A stretch of 24,892 nucleotides of DNA from JASEHD01 sp964471945 (GTDB lineage Bacteria; Bacteroidota; Ignavibacteria; UBA10030; SZUA-254). Where the stretch lies: NCBI GenBank assembly GCA_964471945.1, contig CAYYIJ010000027.1:1-24892 (forward strand). The letters are read 5' to 3'. Below, in pieces: positions 8,241 through 15,515 of this stretch; the stretch's first letter is position 1; each line of letters starts with the position of its first letter. The translations under genes were made by a program, and so were the position numbers. The notes under the pieces were generated by a model, which saw only the letters and a program-made list of their open reading frames with translations, did no database searches and was not told the origin of the DNA.

Positions 8241-9617
8241 TTATTTAGGTTTGAAAAATTCAATTCTGCGGTTTTTTGCCCTGCCTTCTTCGGTAGTATT
8301 TGGTTCAATCGGATTATCGAAGCTGAAGCCTTTCGTCTTCATCCTTGATTTCGAAATGCCTTTCTTAACAAGATAATTTCTCACCGATTCTGCACGCTTC
8401 TTTGAAAGATTCATATTGTAAGCATGAGTACCAATGTTACATGTATGTCCATGGATCTCCACATTAAGTTCGGGATGTTGTTCTAATGTATTGTATGCTT
8501 TCTCGAGTATCCTTTCCGACTCAGGCAGTATTTGTACACTATTAATTTTAAAAACAATACCTTCGAGAACAATCGGCTTCTCTGGTTCAATCACTATCTC
8601 CTCCTTCTTCGGTACATCATCGCTTGGATCAAGTGGATTTGTTTTATTCGCAATTTCAGTACCATCATTCACAGTTCCACCATCTGTATCGGCTTTATTG
8701 GGATCTGTTTTATAACCATGTACCTCTTCACCATCTTTCAATCCATCTCCATCTGTATCTGATTTTAATGGATCTGTTTTATACTGGCGAACTTCTTCAC
8801 CATCATTTAATCCATCGTCATCTGTATCAGCTTTTAGTGGATTCGTTTTATATTGATTAACTTCCTCACCATCATTCAATCCATCTCCATCAGTATCAGC
8901 TTTCAATGGATTTGTACGATAAACATTTACTTCATCACCATCTTTTAATCCATCCCCATCTGTATCAGCGATTTTAGGATCAGTGCCCAATTCTTTTTCT
9001 TCTTGATTTGTTAACCCGTCATCATCTAAATCTGAATCTATAGCTTCGCCCCCGACAGTTATCCCACATAAAAATCCCCAGAAGGCATCTTTATCAGCAC
9101 TTTTGTATCCGTCAAATTCCTCGCTGAATGTATAATTCAAACCACCATTTACTTCAAATAAAGTATGTTCCATTAATCGTATCTGGACTCCACCTCCAAC
9201 AGGTAGATATCCAATCCATCCACTTTTCTTCGATAATGGATTTACGTAGTTTGGTGAATATTTTAATGAATATTTTGCTGTTCCTGCTCCACCATACACG
9301 AACGGATTCCATTGATCAAAATCAAATGGATTGAAAATTATTCTCGCATCAATTGGTACGAAATAATTTTTATAACTTGCCCCTTGAATGGTTCCTAATC
9401 CTATCCCTGCTTCAGCTTGAAGAAAATCGTAAAATCCATATCTGATGAATTCTCGAGATCGCAAACCAACTTCATGATTCTGCAAATCGGTTTTTCCGAT
9501 ATACCCTCCCAAACCCACACCTAAGAAGAAACCCTTCTTCTCAACCTGAGCATCGGTAATTGTGGGAAGTAGTAAAAATAGAGAAAAACCAAGAAAATAA
9601 TATACTGTGTACTTCAT
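8241..9617 (-). CDS. OmpA-family protein with thrombospondin type 3 repeats
   Basis: A 458-aa outer-membrane protein that probably links the outer membrane to peptidoglycan. A signal peptide (1-23, cleaved after TDA) is followed by an eight-stranded-barrel-like N-terminal domain (30-190). Six TSP3 calcium-binding repeats lie at 194-334, with the consensus DTDGDGLNDGEEV. The OmpA C-terminal peptidoglycan-binding domain is at about 352-458, with IHGHTCNIGTHAYN, LSKKRAESVRNYL and the closing AKNRRIEFF. The start is the ATG at 9617, preceded by an AGGGG ribosome-binding site; the open frame continues upstream into mscL but would spoil the signal peptide. It lies 29 nt behind mscL on the same strand, so the two envelope-stress-related proteins are probably cotranscribed. 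Confidence 0.92.
   Translation of the reverse strand: MKYTVYYFLGFSLFLLLPTITDAQVEKKGFFLGVGLGGYIGKTDLQNHEVGLRSREFIRYGFYDFLQAEAGIGLGTIQGASYKNYFVPIDARIIFNPFDFDQWNPFVYGGAGTAKYSLKYSPNYVNPLSKKSGWIGYLPVGGGVQIRLMEHTLFEVNGGLNYTFSEEFDGYKSADKDAFWGFLCGITVGGEAIDSDLDDDGLTNQEEKELGTDPKIADTDGDGLKDGDEVNVYRTNPLKADTDGDGLNDGEEVNQYKTNPLKADTDDDGLNDGEEVRQYKTDPLKSDTDGDGLKDGEEVHGYKTDPNKADTDGGTVNDGTEIANKTNPLDPSDDVPKKEEIVIEPEKPIVLEGIVFKINSVQILPESERILEKAYNTLEQHPELNVEIHGHTCNIGTHAYNMNLSKKRAESVRNYLVKKGISKSRMKTKGFSFDNPIEPNTTEEGRAKNRRIEFFKPK
8691..8966 (-). repeat. Four near-identical 69-bp TSP3 coding repeats
   Basis: Codons 218-309 of the OmpA-family gene consist of four 23-residue (69-bp) repeats beginning DTDGDGL or DTDDDGL and ending PLKA, PLKS or PNKA. 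Two more diverged units flank them. The high nucleotide similarity suggests recent expansion or homogenisation, and copy number could vary between strains. Confidence 0.85.
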
Positions 9618-9646
9618 GATAATACCCCTATAATATTTATTATTAT

Positions 9647-9946
9647 TTATTTTTTTGTTACTTTTTCTTCTTTTAAAACCTTCTTGGCAAAATAAAAAAC
9701 AATCCAAGCTACTATTAAAAAATCAATTGTCGCTCCAAGGAATGGTCCAAGTAAAAAATGGAATGGACCAACGTCAAGCGTTGCTGTTCTCCAAGCACCA
9801 CCTGGGATAAAAAAAGTTATGAAAGGCATTAAAATACCATCGACCGTTGCCCCGATTAAGGCATTCAATTTGCCGCCAATAATAACAGCAATTGCGAGGC
9901 CAATTACACCATATTGTTTCAAAAACTCCAAAAATTCTCTAAGCAT
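9647..9946 (-). CDS. mscL: Large-conductance mechanosensitive channel MscL
   Basis: A short (99-aa) MscL, against about 130-150 aa for the E. coli type. TM1 spans about 10-40 and contains the pore-lining VIGLAIAVIIGGKLNALIGATVDGILMPF pattern (short cytoplasmic N-terminal amphipathic helix LREFLEFLKQYG before it). A reduced periplasmic loop (45-65, FIPGGAWRTATLDVG) is followed by TM2 at about 67-90 (FLGATIDFLIVAWIVFYFAK) and a charged tail KKVLKEEK. It opens on membrane tension to release solutes in osmotic downshock. The start ATG at 9946 has an AAAGGAA ribosome-binding site. A promoter candidate with 17-nt spacing lies just upstream. The short form resembles versions I recall from archaea and other bacteria. 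Confidence 0.88.
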   Translation of the reverse strand: MLREFLEFLKQYGVIGLAIAVIIGGKLNALIGATVDGILMPFITFFIPGGAWRTATLDVGPFHFLLGPFLGATIDFLIVAWIVFYFAKKVLKEEKVTKK

Positions 9947-9996
9947 ATATTTCCTTTCTTGAAATAAATGATGAATAAGGAGATTGAATTAAAATG

Positions 9997-10025
9997 AATA
10001 TAATTATCTGGCATTTAAAAGTCAA
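9997..10025 (-). promoter_or_regulatory. Predicted sigma70-type promoter of mscL-ompA
   Basis: On the minus strand TTGACT (10025-10020) is followed after exactly 17 nt by TATATT (10002-9997), about 50 nt before the mscL start. It is divergent from the thiamine-operon promoter at 10039-10067, with only 13 nt between the two -35 elements. Confidence 0.65.
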
Positions 10026-10038
10026 CTTAGAGTAAAAC

Positions 10039-10067
10039 TTGCTTTCTTCACAAACACATCTTATATT
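10039..10067 (+). promoter_or_regulatory. Predicted promoter of the thiamine uptake operon
   Basis: TTGCTT (10039-10044) and TATATT (10062-10067) are 17 nt apart. Transcription would start around 10074, immediately before the P1 stem of the TPP riboswitch (10077), which is the spacing expected for a riboswitch-led transcript. Confidence 0.6.
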
Positions 10068-10076
10068 AATTTGTAA

Positions 10077-10201
10077 TCCGTTAGGGGTGTCCCGTTCGGA
10101 TATAATCGGAACGGGGCTGAGATAACACCCTAAGCCTCGCTGCCAAAACGGCAGCGCAGGCGGGAACCTGATCTGGATAATACCAGCGTAGGGAAAATGG
10201 A
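10077..10201 (+). ncRNA. TPP riboswitch (THI element)
   Basis: This binds thiamine pyrophosphate and shuts the downstream genes off when TPP is plentiful. P1 pairs 10077-10082 with 10196-10201. P2 pairs GGGTGT (10085-10090) with ACACCC (10125-10130). P3 pairs CCCGTTC (10091-10097) with GAACGGG (10109-10115). The conserved GCTGAGA (10116-10122) binds the pyrimidine ring. The second arm carries GAACCTGATCTGGATAATAC and CCAGCGTAGGGAA, with P5 CTGG/CCAG at 10173-10186. Between P2 and P4 an additional 10-bp hairpin (10134-10161) is inserted. The sequence matches the consensus closely, so the call is firm. A terminator hairpin follows at 10216, consistent with transcriptional control. Confidence 0.97.
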
Positions 10202-10215
10202 ATAAATTTTTCATG

Positions 10216-10276
10216 AACGCCGTTTTTCTGATTTTTCTATGCTGGAAGAATCAGGATAACGGCGTTTGTATTTTAT
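10216..10276 (+). terminator. Riboswitch-controlled intrinsic terminator
   Basis: AACGCCGTT (10216-10224) pairs perfectly with AACGGCGTT (10258-10266). An inner stem CTGATT (10228-10233) with AATCAG (10249-10254) extends it, and a T-rich tract (10265-10276) follows. It lies between the TPP aptamer and the receptor start codon. Its left arm, GCCGTTTT (10219-10226), is perfectly complementary to AAAACGGC (10145-10152) within the aptamer's extra hairpin, a candidate antiterminator. Confidence 0.8.
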
Positions 10277-10292
10277 TATAGGAAAGTTCTAT

Positions 10293-12578
10293 ATGAAGAA
10301 AAAAATGTTTTTTTGTCTCTTGATTAGCATAACAAGTTTTATGCATTCACAAGAAATTACGCGGGCAGAGCGGGATACTATTTATTATCTTGATCCTGTA
10401 ATAGTTGTACCAACACACGCAGATGAACGAGAAACTCCAGCAACATTTTCGAACTTAACTCGACAACAAATTAACGAGCGATACTCTGTTCAAGATATTC
10501 CTGTTCTTCTTTCCGAGCTACCATCAATTATTTCCTATTCGGAAAATGGAAACGGTATAGGTTATAATTACATTAATTTAAGAGGATTCGATCAAAGACG
10601 CTTGTCGGTTATGATTAACGGTGTCCCACAAAATGATCCTGAAGATCATAATGTATATTGGATCAACTTCCCCGATTTATTGTCAAGCACTAGTTTGATT
10701 CAAGTTCAGCGTGGAGCGGGAAGTGCGTTTTACGGTCCACCTGCAATCGGCGGCTCCATAAATATAACAACAAATCCTTTTAATCAAACACCCGGTGTTA
10801 AGGTTGAATCAATGTTTGGTTTTCAAGAATTTGGAGATAGTAATGTAACATTGTCTTTGGCAACAAAAAAATACAGTGTATCAGTAAACTCGGGGCTGAT
10901 AAATCGACGGTACATGCTCTATGGGAAATTAGGAAAACTTATGAGCGATGGCTACCGAGCAAATTCATGGATTGATGCTAATTCATATTTTCTTGCCGGT
11001 ATTCGGTTCGATAAAGATGTTACCACACGTTTTCACTTATTCGGAGGTCCATTCTCCGATGGATTAGTTTATTTTGGACTACCGAAATTTGCCGTCAAAG
11101 ATAAAATATTACGCCGGCAAAATCTTGCAGATTGGTGGAGCGTTGATGATGCGAACCAAGCATATACATCTGCACCTGAGCGACGCAAACAAGAAATTGA
11201 AAATTTTTCTCAACCGCATTACGAGTTAATAAGCGAGTGGCGAGCTTCACCCGATATTTCAATTACCAACACATTCTTTTATTACAGCGGTGATGGATTT
11301 TTTGATTTCGATGCTTCGTGGGCAGATACATCATCGCTGCGGCTCGGACACGCTTATGGCATTCCAACCGGCCAAAATCCAACTAATACTTTAGTGAAAG
11401 CATTCGTTGGAAATAATCAAGGGGGTTGGTTGCCTCGGATTGATCTTGAACATGAAAAAGGAACCTTAACTCTTGGCTCTGAGTTACGAATACATCGTTC
11501 ACTGCACTGGGGGAAAATCCTTTACGCCGAAAATCTCCCCCTGAATTTTGATCCTGATTATCACTTTTATGAGTACAATGGAGAGAAAGATATATTTTCT
11601 TTTTATCTACACGAAGTATTTCGGCTTAAAAAAGACCTTATACTTACTGGTGATTTGCAGCTTGTAAAACTTCGATATGGAATCAAGAAAGAAAAGTTTC
11701 TTACCAATAACTTCGACATCTCATACTTTTTTGCAAATCCGAGAATTGGAATTAATTATAACATCGACGATAATTGGAATAGTTACGTGTCGTTTGCGTA
11801 CACTTCGAGGGAGCCGCGTTTGAAAAATCTTTATGCGGCAGAATATTCATCCTACGGTGATCGCCCACTGTTTGAAGCGGACACGAGCGGCGGAATTATT
11901 AAATATGATTTTAAAAAACCATTCGCAAAGCCAGAGCATCTTCTGGATATTGAATTTGGTGTTGGTTATCGTCATCCCGATGCTAATTTATCCGCAAACA
12001 TTTATTGGATGGAATTCACCGACGAATTGGTCAAGAGTGGACAAGTTGATATATTTGGTCAACCTGTGACAGGAAATGCAGAGCGAACCCGACATATTGG
12101 ACTTGAAATTGATGGAAATGTTTCATTTTCAAATGTCTTTAGCTTAAGTGGAAACATTTCGCTTTCACAGAATAAACTCATCCACCATCGTATATTCGTG
12201 GAATCTGCTGATGAGGAAGGAAACACATTATATACTCAAATGAAACTCGATAATAATCCAATTGCAGGTTTCCCAAATACGCTTGGTAATTTTCGGTTCA
12301 CATGTCGCGATGATGTAATAACATCATCTATCATTGCAAAATATGTTGGCAGTTTTTATACAGATAACTTTAAAAATGAAGAAAATAAAAACGATAGTTA
12401 TATAGTTGTTAACGCAGAGTTCTTGTTCAAATTACCGAGTATTTTTGACTCAAATTTTTATATTCGTGGTGAAGTAAGAAATTTATTCAATCGGCTGTAC
12501 TCGATGAACGGTGAAGGTAATGCCTTCTTCCCAGCGGCTGAACGGAATTATATAATTGGAATTACTGCAAACTTTTAA
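10293..12578 (+). CDS. TonB-dependent outer-membrane receptor, probable thiamine transporter
   Basis: A 761-aa outer-membrane receptor. A signal peptide (about 1-20, MKKKMFFCLLISITSFMHSQ) is followed by a TonB-box-like PVIVVPT near 35. The plug domain (about 45-155) has YNYINLRGFDQRRLSVMING, ENGNGIGYN and VQRGAGSAFYGPPAIGGSIN. The 22-strand barrel ends with the C-terminal aromatic IIGITANF. Import would be powered by TonB-ExbBD, which is not in this window. Substrate assignment to thiamine (or a phosphate ester) comes from the TPP riboswitch in its leader and from the thiamine pyrophosphokinase gene 17 nt downstream, not from the barrel sequence. The start ATG at 10293 has an AGGAAAG ribosome-binding site; the open frame upstream enters the terminator hairpin and is not used. 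Confidence 0.92.
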   Translation: MKKKMFFCLLISITSFMHSQEITRAERDTIYYLDPVIVVPTHADERETPATFSNLTRQQINERYSVQDIPVLLSELPSIISYSENGNGIGYNYINLRGFDQRRLSVMINGVPQNDPEDHNVYWINFPDLLSSTSLIQVQRGAGSAFYGPPAIGGSINITTNPFNQTPGVKVESMFGFQEFGDSNVTLSLATKKYSVSVNSGLINRRYMLYGKLGKLMSDGYRANSWIDANSYFLAGIRFDKDVTTRFHLFGGPFSDGLVYFGLPKFAVKDKILRRQNLADWWSVDDANQAYTSAPERRKQEIENFSQPHYELISEWRASPDISITNTFFYYSGDGFFDFDASWADTSSLRLGHAYGIPTGQNPTNTLVKAFVGNNQGGWLPRIDLEHEKGTLTLGSELRIHRSLHWGKILYAENLPLNFDPDYHFYEYNGEKDIFSFYLHEVFRLKKDLILTGDLQLVKLRYGIKKEKFLTNNFDISYFFANPRIGINYNIDDNWNSYVSFAYTSREPRLKNLYAAEYSSYGDRPLFEADTSGGIIKYDFKKPFAKPEHLLDIEFGVGYRHPDANLSANIYWMEFTDELVKSGQVDIFGQPVTGNAERTRHIGLEIDGNVSFSNVFSLSGNISLSQNKLIHHRIFVESADEEGNTLYTQMKLDNNPIAGFPNTLGNFRFTCRDDVITSSIIAKYVGSFYTDNFKNEENKNDSYIVVNAEFLFKLPSIFDSNFYIRGEVRNLFNRLYSMNGEGNAFFPAAERNYIIGITANF

Positions 12579-12595
12579 TTAATCATTGATAGAAC

Positions 12596-13225
12596 ATGCA
12601 TGCACTTATTATTGCAAATGGTATATTACCTCCTCAAGATTTTGTCAGAGCGCTCGTAAAATTTGCCAAACTCGTTGTCTGTTCGGATGGAGGAGCCAAT
12701 CATGCACATGCATTTGGAATTAATCCAAACGTCATTATTGGCGATTTTGATTCTATTAACCTAAAAACGAAAGAATTTTTCAAAGATATTAATCAAATAA
12801 CAATTCCCGACCAGCACTCGACTGATTTAGAGAAAGCTATTTCATATTGCATTCAACAAAAAATAACATCTGTTGATATAGTTGGAGCTTTCGGTAATAG
12901 AATTGATCATACAACCGGAAGTCTTGGATGCTTCAAGAAATTCGGAAAACTGATACACATACGAATGCTCGACACAGTCGGGGAGATTACGCTAATTCAG
13001 AAAGAAGTCCGTTTGAATATGAGAGAGCAAGAGAAATTTTCGCTTATCCCCTTAGAAAGATGTATCGGCGTTTCAACTAAAAATCTTAAGTATGAATTAG
13101 AAAATGGAATCCTCGAGCTCGGTGTTCAAGAAGGAATCAGCAACGAAGCTATCTCGCAAAATGTATCCATTCGTGTTGACAACGGAACGTTACTATTGTA
13201 TAGATTCCATAGGTGGAAAAAATAA
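12596..13225 (+). CDS. Thiamine pyrophosphokinase
   Basis: A 209-aa enzyme that transfers pyrophosphate from ATP to thiamine, making TPP in one step. The family motifs are all present: CSDGGAN at 29-35, GDFDS at 49-53 (metal and ATP binding), DQHSTDLEKA at 72-81 and GAFGNRIDH at 97-105. A C-terminal beta domain that binds the thiamine ring follows (about 130-205, SLIPLERCIGVSTKNLKYEL). It is the second gene of the riboswitch-controlled operon, 17 nt after the receptor and 6 nt before the symporter, so imported thiamine would be trapped as TPP. The protein is often named Tnr3 or ThiN depending on lineage; no symbol is given here. Confidence 0.95.
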   Translation: MHALIIANGILPPQDFVRALVKFAKLVVCSDGGANHAHAFGINPNVIIGDFDSINLKTKEFFKDINQITIPDQHSTDLEKAISYCIQQKITSVDIVGAFGNRIDHTTGSLGCFKKFGKLIHIRMLDTVGEITLIQKEVRLNMREQEKFSLIPLERCIGVSTKNLKYELENGILELGVQEGISNEAISQNVSIRVDNGTLLLYRFHRWKK

Positions 13226-13231
13226 TTTGCA

Positions 13232-14665
13232 ATGATAAATCTTTCTTATGCTGATATAATCATCATACTGATTTATTTTTGTGGTGTTTTGTATGTTGGT
13301 TTCCGTTCTGCCAAGAAAACGCAAACCACCGAAGAAGATTTTTTGCTTGCTGGAAGATCACTTACACTTCCAATTTTTGTTATGACTCTTGTCTCCAGCT
13401 GGTACGGAGGAATTTTAGGTGTTGGAGAATTTTCATATCGATATGGGATATCGAACTGGGTTGTGCAAGGAGCGCCGTATTACATCTTCGCCGCTATCTT
13501 TGCATTCTTTCTTGCCAAGAAAATCCGTGAAACGAATCTTTACTCGATTCCTGATAAATTAGAATTAGCCTACGATAAAAAAACTGCTATGCTTGGTTCA
13601 TTTCTCACTTTTATTCTGATGACTCCCGCACCCTACATCTTAATGCTAAGTGTATTATTACAAATGTTATTCGGGTGGAGTTTATTCATAAGTTTACTCG
13701 TAACTGCCATTGTTGCGATTTCATATTTGTTTTGGGGTGGCTTCAGAGCCGATATCCAAACTGACATCTTAGAATTTATTCTGATGTTCATCGGATTTGC
13801 CGTCATACTTCCTTTTTGTTTTTCGAAATTTGGTGGAATGGAATTTCTTAAATCGAATTTACCACCATTACATCTAACCTGGCATGGTGGTAATACGATT
13901 CAATTTATTCTTGTTTGGTTCTTCATTGCTTTATGGACACTCGTTGATCCGGCATTTCATCAACGATGTTACGCAGCGAAAGATGGAGCAACCGCACAGA
14001 AAGGGATTTTTGTTTCAATTATTTTTTGGCTAATATTCGATTCGATGACTGCGATTGCTGGTTTATATGCGCGTGCCGCACTTCCTAATCTTACCGACCC
14101 TATGATGGCATATCCGATGCTGGCTGAAACTGTTTTACCTCCACTCGCAAAGGGGTTGTTTTATGTCGGGATGCTTGCAACAATAATGTCAACGCTTAAC
14201 ACATTAGCTTTTATCTCAGCACAAACAATTGGGAGAGACATTTTGGGGAGATTTCGGATTGGGGGCGGATTGGCAAAACAAAGCGAACGCACATCTCACA
14301 TCTTACATCCGACATCAAGCAACGCTACGACGTGGACTAAATTTGGTTTGATCATTTCTTTGCTACTCTCTGTGGCAATCGCTCTTCTCATTCCCAGCGT
14401 AATCAAGATTTGGTACACAATCGGAACGATCGTTATCCCAGGGTTGCTTGTGCCGTTGATAGCGAGTTACTATGAGAAATTGAAAATATCATCGCGCTAT
14501 GCTTTTCTTGCAATGTTAATTGGATGGTTAACATCTTTAAGTTGGTTAATCATAACTTATTATACTGGAAATCCCGGACAGTACCCATTAGGGATAGAGC
14601 CTATGTATTCAGGTCTGGTGGTTTCTTTAATCTTTTGGGTTTTTGGCAGGTATTCTGCGAGATGA
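13232..14665 (+). CDS. Sodium:solute symporter (SSS) family, candidate thiamine permease
   Basis: A 477-aa inner-membrane protein with about 12-13 predicted membrane segments. SSS family features are the N-terminal EEDFLLAGRSLTLPIF, the SSWYGGILGVGEFSYRYG stretch, the signature FWGGFRADIQTDILEF near 170-185, and MLATIMSTLNTLAFISAQ near 315-332 contributing to sodium and substrate sites. It begins 6 nt after the thiamine kinase and shares the TPP-riboswitch leader, so thiamine (or a precursor) is the inferred cargo; nothing in the protein proves this. I recall that an SSS member called ThiV was predicted as a thiamine transporter from comparative genomics in other lineages. Residues 340-363, in the loop after the MSTLNTLAF helix, are encoded by heptanucleotide repeats and look like an insertion. 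Confidence 0.85.
   Translation: MINLSYADIIIILIYFCGVLYVGFRSAKKTQTTEEDFLLAGRSLTLPIFVMTLVSSWYGGILGVGEFSYRYGISNWVVQGAPYYIFAAIFAFFLAKKIRETNLYSIPDKLELAYDKKTAMLGSFLTFILMTPAPYILMLSVLLQMLFGWSLFISLLVTAIVAISYLFWGGFRADIQTDILEFILMFIGFAVILPFCFSKFGGMEFLKSNLPPLHLTWHGGNTIQFILVWFFIALWTLVDPAFHQRCYAAKDGATAQKGIFVSIIFWLIFDSMTAIAGLYARAALPNLTDPMMAYPMLAETVLPPLAKGLFYVGMLATIMSTLNTLAFISAQTIGRDILGRFRIGGGLAKQSERTSHILHPTSSNATTWTKFGLIISLLLSVAIALLIPSVIKIWYTIGTIVIPGLLVPLIASYYEKLKISSRYAFLAMLIGWLTSLSWLIITYYTGNPGQYPLGIEPMYSGLVVSLIFWVFGRYSAR
14250..14318 (+). repeat. Compound heptanucleotide array inside the symporter gene
   Basis: GATTTCG (14250-14256) and GATTGGG (14257-14263), with another GGATTGG shortly after, are followed by ACATCTC, ACATCTT, ACATCCG, ACATCAA at 14291-14318, a clean 7-bp period with ACATC constant. 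The array encodes a hydrophilic loop, roughly residues 340-363, and the frame remains open. Confidence 0.8.
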
Positions 14666-14690
14666 ATAAAGTCTAATAATTCTCCATACA

Positions 14691-15500
14691 TCAATACAAT
14701 GCACTGCTGAAATCTCTTCTGTATTTTAAAACAGTTTCATTTTCCTCCCCAAGAAATTTAAAAATTGCAATACAAGCTTTTCGTGAACCGTCATCATCAT
14801 AGTATCTGTCGGCCCGGATAATTTCGATGAACTTTTCCAACGCCGAGTTAAAATTTTGAGATTGCAAATCAACAATCGCTGAAAGGTACTTTTGTTTAAC
14901 TGGATTATCGGGCAACTCGGAGGGACTTTTAATTAATCTAAATATCCTTTCCATTGTCCTAATAGATTCCGCAACTTCAACATACTTTTGATCAGAAATA
15001 TCTTTTACGAGTATCTCAACTCTGTCCGGCTCAGTGAAAATCAAACTCGCTGCAAGCAAAGTCTTTGCTTGTTCGTTATTCGGTTCAGATTTAATAATTT
15101 TCTCTAATAAAACTCTCGCTTCCTTTATCTTAGTACTTGAAATAAAGTTTTTGGCATCCTCGATTTCTTTTCGAAATTTGCTCGGTATAACTTTCGCTAA
15201 CCATTTCTCGATTTGGTATTCAGGGAGTGCCCCGACAAATTCGGCAGCAACATTTCCATCAACGAACAGTTTCACATTTGGGATACTCGAAATTTTGTAC
15301 TGTAATGCTACTTTTTGCATCTCTTCGGTATTAACTTTGGCAAGTATCCATTCGCCTTTAGCTTTTTCGGTTAACCGCTCCAGTACCGGCCCGAGCATTT
15401 TGCACGGAGCACACCAATCCGCCCAGAAATCAACAAGCACAGGAACACGAAAACTTTTTTCTATTACTTCAATATTAAAATCTTTAACATCGTATACCAT
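14691..15500 (-). CDS. Thioredoxin-TPR fusion protein (CnoX/YbbN-like)
   Basis: A 269-aa cytoplasmic protein. Residues 1-105 form a thioredoxin domain with the redox motif WCAPC (C30 and C33), the LVDFWADWCAPCKMLGP core and the cis-Pro loop SSIPN. Residues 115-269 are helical TPR-like repeats (ISSTKIKEARVLLEKII, NEQAKTLLAASLI and others), the layout of E. coli CnoX/YbbN, a chaperone-redox protein that protects clients from oxidation and passes them to GroEL. Unlike E. coli CnoX, where the active site lacks one Cys, this protein keeps both, so it could act as a true disulfide reductase. It follows the CDF transporter gene by 15 nt on the same strand, so cotranscription is likely. No strong ribosome-binding site is seen before the ATG at 15500. 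Confidence 0.88.
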   Translation of the reverse strand: MVYDVKDFNIEVIEKSFRVPVLVDFWADWCAPCKMLGPVLERLTEKAKGEWILAKVNTEEMQKVALQYKISSIPNVKLFVDGNVAAEFVGALPEYQIEKWLAKVIPSKFRKEIEDAKNFISSTKIKEARVLLEKIIKSEPNNEQAKTLLAASLIFTEPDRVEILVKDISDQKYVEVAESIRTMERIFRLIKSPSELPDNPVKQKYLSAIVDLQSQNFNSALEKFIEIIRADRYYDDDGSRKACIAIFKFLGEENETVLKYRRDFSSALY

Positions 15501-15515
15501 AGCTATTATCTTTTA

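Noticed and set aside
8434..8860. Several overlapping plus-strand open frames opposite the OmpA-family gene
   Set aside because: They are antisense shadows of the repetitive TSP3 codons and have no family resemblance.
8691..8966. Regularly spaced repeats considered as a CRISPR array
   Set aside because: The 69-bp units are in-frame TSP3 protein repeats without unique spacers.
9618..9707. N-terminal extension of the OmpA-family frame
   Set aside because: It overlaps the 3' end of mscL, and the ATG at 9617 gives a proper signal peptide and ribosome-binding site.
9939..10214. 91-codon minus-strand frame across the riboswitch
   Set aside because: It covers the highly structured TPP aptamer and both promoters; the protein has no recognisable features.
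14666..14690. Terminator between the convergent symporter and thioredoxin genes
   Set aside because: Only 25 nt are available and no stem-loop is visible.
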